From Cyanobacteriota bacterium (GTDB taxonomy: Bacteria > Acidobacteriota > Vicinamibacteria > Vicinamibacterales > UBA2999), in assembly GCA_019752015.1 (NCBI GenBank), contig JAIEMQ010000024.1, positions 51,322 to 115,321 on the forward strand: a stretch of 64,000 nucleotides of DNA, written 5' to 3'. Positions within the stretch are counted from its first letter, which is position 1. Every line of letters begins with the position of its first letter. The notes under the pieces are model-generated. The model ran no database searches. It was not told the origin of the DNA and saw only the letters and a program-made list of their open reading frames with translations. This document shows positions 40,322 to 48,657 of the stretch, one piece after another. The position numbers and the translations under genes are program-made.

Positions 40322-41221
40322 TTAGTGGCCGTCTCGTTTCTTCTGCCAGTATCGCGCAAGCCCCTGCCATAGCTGATCGAACGGCGCCGCCAGCTCCAGC
40401 GCGCGCGCCTCGTGCTCCGGCAACACCGTCCGTGCGTCCTGACGCATCCGCTCGGTGAATCGCTTCGTCAGCTCCTCGTCGGTTCCGCCGCCTTCGATCA
40501 GCAGCCGCGCCATCTCCGCCATCGACGTCAACGTTGTCCTGAAGCGCGCCAGATGGGCGCGCGCCGGCGACACGGCACCGAAGTGCGCGAGGAACAGCGA
40601 CACCGGCTGCCACGCATCGATCGTGTTGATGCTTTGCTGCCACGCTTCGATGTCGATGTCCGGCGGCGGCGTCGGCGCGATCAGGTAACTGCCGCTCACC
40701 TGGACGCCGGCGGTGTCGCCGACGTAGGCCGTGCCTGAATGTTCGTCGAGAAAACTGACGTGATGCTTCGCGTGTCCCGGCGTATAGGCGACTTTCATCG
40801 CCGTGCCCGCGAGCTCGAGACGCTCGCCGCCTCTCAGCACGATCACGTTGCCGGCGGGGACGCGTTGAAACGCGCCCCACACCGCCTCCATCCGATCGCC
40901 CCAGAGGCGCATCGTGCTGGCGAGCAGCTTCGCCGGATCGATCATGTGCGGCGCGCCGCGCTCGTGCACGTAGACACGCACGCCCGGCACGCGCTCGACA
41001 ATCGTGCCGCAGGCGCCGGCGTGATCGAGATGAATGTGCGTGAGCAGGATGGTGCGGACGTCACGCAACGTCAGGCCGCGATCGCGAAGGCCGCTTTCGA
41101 GCGTGGCCAGGCATGATGTCGGTCCCGGATCGATCAGCGTGACGCCGTCGGCGGCGGGAAGAACCGGCGTAGCGATGACGCGCGGGCTGCCGCGGAACTG
41201 CAGGTCGATAAAACCGGTCAT
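40322..41221 (-). CDS. Metallo-beta-lactamase-fold hydrolase
   Basis: A 299-residue MBL-fold enzyme. Metal ligands: THIHLDHAGACG (HxHxDH motif), TPGHAKHHVSFLD, VGDTAG (bridging Asp) and LAHFGAVS. The C-terminal 90 residues are a helical cap, unlike the short ETHE1-type persulfide dioxygenases, so it looks more like a glyoxalase II or lactonase type of hydrolase; the substrate is unknown. ATG at 41221 overlaps the cysteine dioxygenase stop by 4 bases (ATGA), so the two are translationally coupled and may act in one sulfur or thiol pathway (inference). Confidence 0.85.
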   Translation of the reverse strand: MTGFIDLQFRGSPRVIATPVLPAADGVTLIDPGPTSCLATLESGLRDRGLTLRDVRTILLTHIHLDHAGACGTIVERVPGVRVYVHERGAPHMIDPAKLLASTMRLWGDRMEAVWGAFQRVPAGNVIVLRGGERLELAGTAMKVAYTPGHAKHHVSFLDEHSGTAYVGDTAGVQVSGSYLIAPTPPPDIDIEAWQQSINTIDAWQPVSLFLAHFGAVSPARAHLARFRTTLTSMAEMARLLIEGGGTDEELTKRFTERMRQDARTVLPEHEARALELAAPFDQLWQGLARYWQKKRDGH

Positions 41222-41799
41222 TCGCTAAACGACAGCATGCGCGTCGATTCCTGGTAGCGGCCATCAGGCGTCGCCGGCAGGAACACCTTGCAGTCGTCGA
41301 GATCGCCGCCGTAGACATGCAGCGTCACCGACGCCTTCGACGGACGCGCGTTGGCGAGCACGTGATGATCGGTGGGTGGAATCAGGCAGCCGGCGGATCC
41401 GGTGCCGGCCAGCAGCGATCCGATCGGCGTGACACGGTAGTAACTGTCCGCATCCTGCTGCACGAGGTACTGCGTCACGGCGATCTCACCGTCGACGACG
41501 CCTTCCACGCACCAGAGGCCGCCGTGATCGTGAACGGCGGTGCCCTGCCCCGGCCCCCACGTCATGACAATTGCGGAGTACCTGCCTTGTGGATCGCGAT
41601 GCAGCAGCCGGCGCGCGTAATGGTCGGCGCGCGGCACGGTGAACGACGACGGCAGTGACAGCCTGCCGTTGCCGAGGACGTCCTCGAGATCGGCTTTCAC
41701 GGCGGCGGTGATCGCCTGCGGCGATCCGGCTTGTACCGATCGATCGAGCCTGGCGATCAGATCCGCCAGCCCCGGACACGCAATGTCAGTTTTCAACAC
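41218..41799 (-). CDS. Cysteine dioxygenase-type cupin enzyme
   Basis: A 193-residue iron cupin. HDHGGLWCVEGVVDG supplies two metal-binding His; PPTDHHVLAN supplies the third. YARRL keeps the Tyr-x-Arg pair of thiol-dioxygenases, with Arg binding the substrate carboxylate, and TLHVYGG corresponds to the (S)-x-H-x-Y triad with Thr instead of Ser. These features fit cysteine dioxygenase type I, which oxidises cysteine to its sulfinate with O2; 3-mercaptopropionate dioxygenase is a near alternative. The start is GTG 41799 or TTG 41796. Directly upstream lies a 24-base array in the place of a Shine-Dalgarno site. It is coupled to the MBL-fold gene. Confidence 0.85.
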   Translation of the reverse strand: MLKTDIACPGLADLIARLDRSVQAGSPQAITAAVKADLEDVLGNGRLSLPSSFTVPRADHYARRLLHRDPQGRYSAIVMTWGPGQGTAVHDHGGLWCVEGVVDGEIAVTQYLVQQDADSYYRVTPIGSLLAGTGSAGCLIPPTDHHVLANARPSKASVTLHVYGGDLDDCKVFLPATPDGRYQESTRMLSFSE

Positions 41800-41801
41800 T
41801 T

Positions 41802-41825
41802 CAAGACCTCAGGACCTCAAGACCT
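41802..41825. repeat. Tandem array, three 8-base units (CAAGACCT type)
   Basis: CAAGACCT, CAGGACCT, CAAGACCT in register. The array fills the whole gap between the S9 peptidase stop (whose TAG, 41824-41826, it overlaps by two bases) and the cysteine dioxygenase start. It is the reverse complement of the AGGTCTTG-type arrays at 35166 and 44160. Confidence 0.95.
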
Positions 41826-44268
41826 ACTTCTTCAAGTTGGTCTCGAACAACTTCAAAATGCGCTTGTATTCATCCGCCCAGCTCGTGGCTTCGACGAAGC
41901 CATGATCTTCGACGGGATACACCGCGAGCTCCCAGTTTTCCTTCTTCAATTCTATCAGCCGCTGCGCGAGCCGGACCGAATCCTGGAAGTGCACGTTGAC
42001 GTCGACCATGCCGTGGGCGATGAGCAGCGGCGCCTTGAGGCCCTCCGCGAAATAGATCGGCGAGCTCTTGCGATACGCCTCGGCGTCGGTCTGCGGTTCG
42101 TTGAGGATGTTCGACGTGTAGCCGTGGTTGTAATGCGCCCAGTCCGTGACCGGCCGGAGCGCCGCGCCGGCGGCAAACGTGTCGGGCGACGTGAACAGCG
42201 CCATCAGGGTGATGAAGCCGCCGTAGCTGCCGCCGTAGACGCCGATGCGGCCCGCGTTCACCTTGTGCGACTTGACGAGGTAAGCCGCACCGTCAACGAC
42301 GTCATTGAGATCGTGACCGCCCATCCACCGATAGATCGACGTGCGCCAGTCGCGGCCATATCCGGCGCTGGCGCGATAGTCGGGATCGAGCACGACGTAG
42401 CCCTTCGACGCGAGCACGTGGTGGAACATGTATTCGCGGTAGTACGTCGACCAGTACTTGTGCGCGTTCTGCGCGTAGCCGGCGCCATGCACGAACACCA
42501 CGGCCGGCGCTTTCGGATCGCGCTTCGCGCCGACCATCTCCGGCGTATAGAGCCGCGCGTAGACGTCCTTGCCGTCGCGCGCCTTATAAGTAATCAACTG
42601 GGGCTCAACCCAGTTGTACGTGGACCACTCCGCAGAGGGGCTGGTCGTGACCTTCGTCGCGGCGGCACCGGCGCGACCGGGGTCCCCGCGACGCGGACTT
42701 TGCGTCGTGGGGTGGCGGTTGGGCATCAGGAACACTTCCGGCGGACGATTCGACGAAGACGACACCAGCCCGAACGTCGTGTTGTCCGGCGAGATCGAGC
42801 CGTCATGGCTGCCCGTCTGCGTCGTCAGCTTCGTGCGCGCTCCGCCATCGACGCTCATCGCGTAGACGTGGCGCTCGCCCGGATGCACTTCGGTGGAGCG
42901 GAAATAGAACGTGCTGCCGTCCGGCGACAGTTCCACGTTGTCGATCTCGAACTTCCCGCTCGTCAGCTGCTTCTTCGCCGGCGCTGAAGCGGCCGCATCG
43001 ACCGTGTAAAGGTGCATCCAGCCATCGTGCTCCGCGAGGAACCACACGCGGCGGTTGTCGTTGAGCCAGCCTGCGCCCCCTTCCCGAATCCACGCATCGT
43101 CCTTGAGATGATCGAGCACGCTGGTCTTGCCCGTGGCGGGATCGATCGATACCAGCCAGCGCTCGGTATTGTCGGCGGCGCGTGCGGCGGTCAGCGCATT
43201 GCGCCCGTCCGGCGACAGGATTGGATTGCTCCAGCGCACGTCGCGCTTGGGCGCGGGCTCGGGCTTGGCGGCCGGACGAACTTCATCGCCGAACGGCGGT
43301 TTGGGAATCGCGATTGGATCGCTGACGCCTTCCAGTCCGACCCACACGGCTTCGCCGGTGTCGAGATTGAGCGACGCAATGCGGCGCCGATCCTGCGCGT
43401 CCCCGACCAACGTTCGCGCCTGGATCTCTTCGGTGAAGGATGACTCGCTGACGAATCGCGGCACTTGGGCGGTTCGCGACTGCGCCCGATCGTTCACGAC
43501 CAGCAACGCGAACTTGCCGTCACCAACAACCGCGGCATCAGCAATGTTCTGCCGCTCGCCGATCTCGAATTTCGGCAGCGCGCGGCCGCGATCGAGATCT
43601 TCGCGCCGCTTGCGGCGGGCGGCTTCCTGCTCGACCCAGTCGAGCAGCTTCACTTCTTCTTCCTTGATGAACTTCTGGCTGTCGGTGGCGCGCGGATCGG
43701 CTCGACGTGCCGACACGTCAGTGAGCTGTACGACGCCGCCGGTGCCCACGCTTTCAACCGGCACGATGAACAGGTTGTTGTCGCGCACGAACGTGACGTG
43801 CGTCTCGTTACGCGCCCAGCGCGGGCTCGATTCGTTGCCGGTGGTTCGCGTCACGTCGATGCGCTTCTTCGCGACCGTGTCGATGATCACGATGTCGCCG
43901 CGATCGACGCCGAGAATGCGGCGGCGCTTCGCGTCCCACTGCCCGTTGGCCGGCGGCGCCAGGCGGCGCTCCGTTTCGCTCAACCGCCGCGGCGCTCCGC
44001 CCTCACGGCCGACCACCCACGTCGACGGCTGATCCTCTTTCGGAATCAGCCACTCGAAGTAGAGCTCCCTGGAATCGCCCGACCACCGCAGGTTATTCGG
44101 CGGGTTGCCGACCAACTCGGGGCCGCGGATGATGCTGTCGACCGACAGGGTAAAACTCGAGGTCTTGAGGTCCTGAGGTCTTGAGGTCTTGGGCGGCTGC
44201 GATCCCTCTTGCGCCGACACAGCTGCAACACTCACAACGCACGCCAGGATCAATAGTGGTTTCTTCAT
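41824..44268 (-). CDS. S9 family serine peptidase (prolyl oligopeptidase / DPP4-like), exported
   Basis: An 814-residue peptidase. A signal peptide (residues 1-19, MKKPLLILACVVSVAAVSA) is followed by a short stretch PPKTSRPQDLKTSSF encoded by an 8-base array. Residues about 45-530 form an eight-blade-like beta-propeller with repeated strands. The C-terminal alpha/beta-hydrolase domain has the nucleophile elbow GVYGGSYGGFITL (Ser), the Asp in AHGMVDVNVHFQDS and the His in PVEDHGFVEA. It probably cleaves dipeptides or acyl peptides in the periplasm. ATG at 44268 overlaps the GNAT stop (ATGA). The frame is open upstream to 44763, but the signal peptide fixes this start. Confidence 0.93.
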   Translation of the reverse strand: MKKPLLILACVVSVAAVSAQEGSQPPKTSRPQDLKTSSFTLSVDSIIRGPELVGNPPNNLRWSGDSRELYFEWLIPKEDQPSTWVVGREGGAPRRLSETERRLAPPANGQWDAKRRRILGVDRGDIVIIDTVAKKRIDVTRTTGNESSPRWARNETHVTFVRDNNLFIVPVESVGTGGVVQLTDVSARRADPRATDSQKFIKEEEVKLLDWVEQEAARRKRREDLDRGRALPKFEIGERQNIADAAVVGDGKFALLVVNDRAQSRTAQVPRFVSESSFTEEIQARTLVGDAQDRRRIASLNLDTGEAVWVGLEGVSDPIAIPKPPFGDEVRPAAKPEPAPKRDVRWSNPILSPDGRNALTAARAADNTERWLVSIDPATGKTSVLDHLKDDAWIREGGAGWLNDNRRVWFLAEHDGWMHLYTVDAAASAPAKKQLTSGKFEIDNVELSPDGSTFYFRSTEVHPGERHVYAMSVDGGARTKLTTQTGSHDGSISPDNTTFGLVSSSSNRPPEVFLMPNRHPTTQSPRRGDPGRAGAAATKVTTSPSAEWSTYNWVEPQLITYKARDGKDVYARLYTPEMVGAKRDPKAPAVVFVHGAGYAQNAHKYWSTYYREYMFHHVLASKGYVVLDPDYRASAGYGRDWRTSIYRWMGGHDLNDVVDGAAYLVKSHKVNAGRIGVYGGSYGGFITLMALFTSPDTFAAGAALRPVTDWAHYNHGYTSNILNEPQTDAEAYRKSSPIYFAEGLKAPLLIAHGMVDVNVHFQDSVRLAQRLIELKKENWELAVYPVEDHGFVEATSWADEYKRILKLFETNLKK
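44160..44191. repeat. Tandem array, four 8-base units, inside the S9 peptidase gene
   Basis: AGGTCTTG, AGGTCCTG, AGGTCTTG, AGGTCTTG in register, the same family as the arrays at 35166 and 41802. It is translated as part of the mature N-terminus (about residues 26-36, KTSRPQDLKTS), just after signal cleavage. Since 8 is not a multiple of 3, gain or loss of one unit would shift the frame. Confidence 0.9.
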
Positions 44269-44783
44269 AAGGTTCGATACGTTGCAAACAACAGTTGATC
44301 GCGAATCCTGCCGTCCTTGATCGCGCTCTGCCGCAAGTGGCCTTCGCGCGTGAAGCCGGCCTTTTCGAGCACTCGAATCGACGCGACGTGCTCCGGAAAG
44401 ATTACCGCGTAAATGCGTGTCAGCTCGAACCGGCTGAATGCCTCGGCAGTCACGGCCTTGACCGCCTCGGTCGCGATGCCGCGGCCCCAGTATGGCTCGC
44501 CAAGCCAGTAACCGACTTCCCCGGAGACGCGCTCGATGTCGCCCTGGAGCTGCAGGCCGATTCCACCGACGGCGGCGCCGTCCACGTCGATGGCCCACGC
44601 CGTCGGCGTCTGCTGGCGTCCGATCAGATCGATGAACGCCCGCGCCTGCTCGATGCCGTACGGATAGGGAAAGCGGTCGCGCAGGTGCATCGACACATGG
44701 CGATTGTTGGCGTGCCGCTGCAGGGACGCCGCGTCGGACTCCGCCCAGGGGCGGATGGTGCACTGGGATAATTGAAGACGCAT
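44265..44783 (-). CDS. GNAT acetyltransferase, RimJ/RimL-like
   Basis: A 172-residue acetyltransferase. Motif A reads SGEVGYWLGEPYWGRGIATEAVKAVTAEAF, with the acetyl-CoA P-loop WGRGIATEA; the second hallmark is LTRIYAVIFPEHVASIRVLEKAGFTREG. The N-terminal QCTIRPWAESDAASLQRHANN is typical of the RimJ/RimL branch, which modifies ribosomal or small-molecule amines. ATG at 44783 is chosen; three GTTATTC-type units abut it on the coding strand, so no ribosome site is visible. It overlaps the S9 start. Confidence 0.9.
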   Translation of the reverse strand: MRLQLSQCTIRPWAESDAASLQRHANNRHVSMHLRDRFPYPYGIEQARAFIDLIGRQQTPTAWAIDVDGAAVGGIGLQLQGDIERVSGEVGYWLGEPYWGRGIATEAVKAVTAEAFSRFELTRIYAVIFPEHVASIRVLEKAGFTREGHLRQSAIKDGRIRDQLLFATYRTL

Positions 44784-44874
44784 GAATAACGAATAACGGA
44801 ATAACAAATCACAAACGAACGTTTCGTTCTTTGTTCTTTGTTCTTTGTTCTTTGTTCTTTGTTCTTTGTTATTT
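44784..44874. repeat. Two adjacent 7-base arrays (GAATAAC; GTTCTTT)
   Basis: GAATAAC, GAATAAC, GGAATAAC (44784-44805) abuts the GNAT start codon with no gap. A second array of six GTTCTTT and one GTTATTT (44826-44874) runs into the first two bases of the GGDEF-protein stop codon (44873-44875). Together they nearly fill the 89-base gap; only about 20 bases lie between them. Confidence 0.9.
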
Positions 44875-45631
44875 ATCGTGTCACGAGCTCGGGGGGTCCT
44901 GCCATCCCAAGATTCGCCCGGAGCACGCGGTTTCCGCCGGTCGCGCGGGCTTCGCGCAGCGCGTGCCGGGCCGCCTTGATCAGATCGAGCTCTTCCCAGG
45001 CGGATTCACGCTGCGGAACGGCGGTGGCAGTGGCGACCGACGCGGTCACGACCGAGGACGGCGCGTCCTTGGCCGACGGCATTTTCAACAATTCGATGCA
45101 TTCGCGCACGTGTTCGGAAATGTTGAAGGCGCCGGGGCCATCGGTCGAGGCCAGCACCAGCGCGAACTCATCGCGATGGTACCGGGCGACCAGATCGCCG
45201 GGCCGGCCGACGACGGCGGCGAGCGCGCGGCCCACGTGCTTCAGCACTTCATCTCCGGCCTTGCGGCCGAATTCGCGGTTGTAGGCGCGGAAGTGATCGA
45301 TGTCGATGAAGATGAGCGTGAGCGGCAGGCCATCGCGGCGCGCGCGGCGCCATTCGCGCTCGAGGAATTCGAGAAACTGTTCGTGGTTGGCGACGGCGGT
45401 CAACGGATCTTCGGTGCTGAGCCGCTGCAACTGGATGCGCGCCGATTCGAGCTCCGTCGTGCGGGCTTCGAGCGTACGTTCGAGCTCCTGCGCGCGCACG
45501 TAGAGCCGCTGGCGGCTGACATACGCCCACACGCCGAACGCCGCTAATGCGCCGATCACCGTGGCAATGATCGGCAGCCAGTCCTGCACTCGTCCCTCCG
45601 CTGATGTACGCCGTGTTTGACGGTAGGGCAT
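44873..45631 (-). CDS. Membrane GGDEF-like protein with degenerate active site and intact I-site
   Basis: A 252-residue protein. One TM helix (about residues 18-37) is followed by a coiled-coil (about 40-70) and a GGDEF fold. The active-site motif reads HRDEF (residues 152-156) instead of GGDEF. The metal Asp in FIDIDHFRAYN is kept, the DxLTGLxNR motif is changed to DPLTAVANHEQF, and an RxxD inhibitory site (RPGD, 143-146) is at the standard spacing. So cyclase activity is doubtful, and a cyclic di-GMP receptor role is possible (inference). It is divergent from the M13 peptidase gene, 54 bases apart. Confidence 0.85.
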   Translation of the reverse strand: MPYRQTRRTSAEGRVQDWLPIIATVIGALAAFGVWAYVSRQRLYVRAQELERTLEARTTELESARIQLQRLSTEDPLTAVANHEQFLEFLEREWRRARRDGLPLTLIFIDIDHFRAYNREFGRKAGDEVLKHVGRALAAVVGRPGDLVARYHRDEFALVLASTDGPGAFNISEHVRECIELLKMPSAKDAPSSVVTASVATATAVPQRESAWEELDLIKAARHALREARATGGNRVLRANLGMAGPPELVTR

Positions 45632-45685
45632 TCTAACCCGGCCGTGCGGCGGCGGAGAGTATGATCTGTGGCCGAGGAGTTGGTG

Positions 45686-47728
45686 ATGAAGCGTGCAGTC
45701 CTGTTAGCGACGGCGGTGACCCTGGGTGCGGCGGCGTGCATGAAACCGGCGGAGCCGGGGGCGACGGCCAGGGCCGTGGAGTCGGGTCTCGACCCAGGCT
45801 CCTTCGATAAAGAGGTGCGGCCGCAGGACGACCTGTTCCGCCACGTCAACGGCGGCTGGCTGGCCAAGACCGACATCCCCGCGGACAAGGCCTCCTACGG
45901 AGCGTTCGACATCCTCTTCGACAAGGCGCAGGCCGACCTCCGGGCAATCGTCGAGGAATCCGCCAAGGCACCGGACCGCGCGCAGGGCTCCGACGCGCAG
46001 AAGATCGGCGACTTCTACGAAAGCTTTATGAACGAAAAGCGCGCCGAGCAGCTCGGTATCACGCCGCTCAAGGCGGAGCTCGATGCGATCGACGCGATCA
46101 AGACGAACAGCGACCTGGCGAAGCAGTTCGCGCATTTCTTCAAGTTGAATCTGATCAACCCGATCGTCGGCTACGTGGATGGCGACGCGCAGCAGCCGAC
46201 GCACGACATCCTGTATCTCTATCAGGGCGGTCTTGGACTGCCCGATCGCGACTACTACCTGAAGAACGACGGCAAGCTGAAGGAGTATCGCGAAAAATAC
46301 GTCGGCTTCGTCGGCAACATCCTCGGCCAGGCCGGCGATGCCAACGCGACCAGGTCGGCGCGCGAGATCTTCGTCCTCGAGACGCGCCTCGCCCGCGCGC
46401 ATTGGACCAACGTCGAGAATCGCGATGCGGTGAAGACCTATAACAAGGTCGCGGTTGCCGATCTCGCGAAGCAGTTCCCCGGTTTTGACTGGGACACCTG
46501 GACCAAAGAGCTCGGCGTCAACGGCGCCCAGGCCGTCGTCGTGAGCCAGCCAAGCTATCTGAAGGCGCTCGCCGCGACTGTCAACGAGCTGCCCGTCGAT
46601 GCGTGGAAGCCGTATTTGAAAGCCTCGCTCCTCAACGGCTTCGCGCCGTATCTCAACAAGTCGATCGTTGATGCGGAGTTCGGCTTCGACAACACCACGC
46701 TGCGCGGCGTGAAGCAACAGCAGCCGCGATGGAAGCGCGGCGTCAACACGCTGAACGGCAATCTGGGCGAAATGCTCGGCAAGCTTTACGTCGAACGCCA
46801 CTTCAAGCCGGAAGCCAAGGCTCGCATGGAAGGTCTGGTGGCCAACCTGCGCGAGGCCTATCGCAACGGCATCCACAAGCTCGAATGGATGGGCCCCGAG
46901 ACGAAGAAGCAGGCGCAGGAAAAGCTCGCGACGTTCACGCCGAAGATCGGCTATCCGAACAAGTGGCGCGATTACTCGAAGCTCGAGATCAAGAAGGACG
47001 ATCTCGTCGGCAACATGATGCGCGCCTTCGAACACGAGAATAACTATCAGTTGAGCAAGGCCGGCAAGCCCATCGATCCCGAACAGTGGGGCATGACGCC
47101 GCAGACCATCAACGCCTACTACAATCCCGTTCGCAACGAGATCGTCTTCCCCGCCGCGATTCTGCAGCCGCCGTTCTTCAATCTCGATGCGGACGACGCG
47201 GCGAATTATGGCGGCATTGGCGCGGTGATCGGCCACGAGATGGGCCACGGCTTCGACGACCAGGGCCGCCAGTTCGATGCGAGCGGCGCGCTGCGCGACT
47301 GGTGGACGAAGACCGACTCGGCCGAATACGAGAAGCGCGCAAAGGTGCTGGTCGAACAGTTCAACGAATTCGAGCCGCTGCCGGACCTGCACGTGAACGG
47401 TGCGCTGACGCTCGGCGAAAACATTGCCGACCTCACCGGCCTTGTGATCGCGCGACAGGCGTACCTGCTGTCGCTCAAGGGCAAAGAGGCGCCGACCATC
47501 GACGGCATTACGGCGGATCAGCGCTTCTACATGGGATGGGCGCAGTCATGGAAGGCGAAGCAGCGCGACGAAGCCATGCGGCAGCAGGTGCTGACCAACG
47601 TGCACTCGCCGGAGATGTATCGCGCGAACGGCCCGCTTCGAAATATTCCGGAGTTCTATGCGGCGTTTGGCGTCAAGGAGGGAGACAAGCTGTTTCTCCC
47701 TCCCGGCCGCCGCGTCAAGATCTGGTAA
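45686..47728 (+). CDS. M13 family zinc metallopeptidase (neprilysin/PepO-like)
   Basis: A 680-residue exported endopeptidase. The N-terminal MKRAVLLATAVTLGAAACMKP is a probable lipoprotein signal (Cys19; lipobox AAAC is imperfect). The zinc site is VIGHEMGHGFDDQGRQFD (HExxH), the third ligand in LGENIADLTGLVIA, and the substrate strand NPVRNEIVFPAAILQPPFF. The C-terminal signature KLFLPPGRRVKIW replaces the CxxW end seen in animal enzymes. GAGGAG lies 6 bases before ATG 45686, so the upstream GTG 45668 is not needed. It is an oligopeptidase of the periplasm or outer membrane and ends opposite the YpfJ-type gene. Confidence 0.95.
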   Translation: MKRAVLLATAVTLGAAACMKPAEPGATARAVESGLDPGSFDKEVRPQDDLFRHVNGGWLAKTDIPADKASYGAFDILFDKAQADLRAIVEESAKAPDRAQGSDAQKIGDFYESFMNEKRAEQLGITPLKAELDAIDAIKTNSDLAKQFAHFFKLNLINPIVGYVDGDAQQPTHDILYLYQGGLGLPDRDYYLKNDGKLKEYREKYVGFVGNILGQAGDANATRSAREIFVLETRLARAHWTNVENRDAVKTYNKVAVADLAKQFPGFDWDTWTKELGVNGAQAVVVSQPSYLKALAATVNELPVDAWKPYLKASLLNGFAPYLNKSIVDAEFGFDNTTLRGVKQQQPRWKRGVNTLNGNLGEMLGKLYVERHFKPEAKARMEGLVANLREAYRNGIHKLEWMGPETKKQAQEKLATFTPKIGYPNKWRDYSKLEIKKDDLVGNMMRAFEHENNYQLSKAGKPIDPEQWGMTPQTINAYYNPVRNEIVFPAAILQPPFFNLDADDAANYGGIGAVIGHEMGHGFDDQGRQFDASGALRDWWTKTDSAEYEKRAKVLVEQFNEFEPLPDLHVNGALTLGENIADLTGLVIARQAYLLSLKGKEAPTIDGITADQRFYMGWAQSWKAKQRDEAMRQQVLTNVHSPEMYRANGPLRNIPEFYAAFGVKEGDKLFLPPGRRVKIW

Positions 47729-47729
47729 C

Positions 47730-47744
47730 GGGTGCCTGGCACCC
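47730..47744. terminator. 15-base palindrome between convergent genes
   Basis: GGGTGCCTGGCACCC is an inverted repeat with 7-base arms around one base, starting 2 bases after the M13 peptidase stop and ending 10 bases before the end of the opposing YpfJ-type gene. Its place between convergent genes suggests a bidirectional terminator, but there is no T run and the arms are too tight for a free hairpin loop, so this is tentative. Confidence 0.35.
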
Positions 47745-47753
47745 AGTGCCGGT

Positions 47754-48596
47754 CTAGTACGTCGTAGTTCTAAACGTGTCGCAGGAATTGATGTCGCCGG
47801 TCTGCAATCCCTGGCGGAGCCATTTCGCGCGCTGCGCGGAGGTGCCGTGGGTGAAGCTGTCCGGTGACACGCGCCCCTTCGTCAGGCGATCGTCGCCGAT
47901 CGCCGCGGCGGCGCTGATGCCCTCGTCAATATCGCCGGGATCGAGCAGCTGCTTCTTGTTGGCGTGATACCCCCACACGCCGGCCAGGCAATCCGCCTGC
48001 AGTTCGAGTTGGACCGATAGCGCATTCGCGCCGGCGCGACTGCCGCTGCCTTGTTGCCCCTCCTGCACCTGGCGATTGATGCCCAGCAGGTTCTGCACGT
48101 GATGGCCGACCTCGTGCGCGACGACGTAGGCCTGCGCGAAGTCGCCGGGCGCGCCGAATCGCTGATCGAGCTCGCGGAAAAACGACAGATCGAGATAGAT
48201 CTTCTGGTCGGCCGGGCAATAGAACGGTCCGCTCGTTGAAGATGCGGATCCGCATGCGGATCGCACCGCGTCTTCGAACAGGACCAAAACCGGCTCGCGA
48301 TACTGGCGGCCGGCAGACGAAAACACCCTGGTCCACGTTTCTTCGGTATCACCCAGCACGACCGAAATGAATTCGGCCTGCGGGTCGTTGGTCGGCGCTC
48401 CGGTCGGGACCGACTGCGTTTGTTGCGGCGCAGCTTGCTCGGCCATCTGGAGCAAGGCCAGCGGATTGGTGCCAGTCAGGCACGACACGGTCAGGACGAG
48501 CAGCAGCATTCCGATGCCGCCACCGCCAATCGTGCCCATTCCCATACCCCGCCGGTCCTCAATGTTGGTACTGCGGCGTCCACCTTCCCATCTCAT
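47754..48596 (-). CDS. Neutral zinc metallopeptidase, YpfJ type
   Basis: A 280-residue membrane-anchored peptidase. It starts MRWEGGRRSTNIEDRRG, the family N-terminus, then a Gly-rich/TM stretch (about 18-40). The zinc motif is HEVGHHVQNLLG (HExxH), with further family blocks FYCPADQKIYLDLSFF, FAQAYVVAHEVGHH, LELQADCLAGVWGYHA and FTHGTSAQRAKWLRQG. A Cys pair may form a disulphide. The biological role of this family is poorly defined. It converges with the M13 peptidase. Confidence 0.93.
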   Translation of the reverse strand: MRWEGGRRSTNIEDRRGMGMGTIGGGGIGMLLLVLTVSCLTGTNPLALLQMAEQAAPQQTQSVPTGAPTNDPQAEFISVVLGDTEETWTRVFSSAGRQYREPVLVLFEDAVRSACGSASSTSGPFYCPADQKIYLDLSFFRELDQRFGAPGDFAQAYVVAHEVGHHVQNLLGINRQVQEGQQGSGSRAGANALSVQLELQADCLAGVWGYHANKKQLLDPGDIDEGISAAAAIGDDRLTKGRVSPDSFTHGTSAQRAKWLRQGLQTGDINSCDTFRTTTY

Positions 48597-48657
48597 GGCT
48601 GGTGGATATGCCAGAACCGGGCCAGCTTAGTTGGTTGAGCTTAGAATTGCTGCGTTG

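Noticed and set aside
44269..44763. Upstream extension of the S9 peptidase frame by 165 codons
   Set aside because: It is antisense-like low-complexity sequence across the GNAT gene in another frame; a proper signal peptide starts at 44268.
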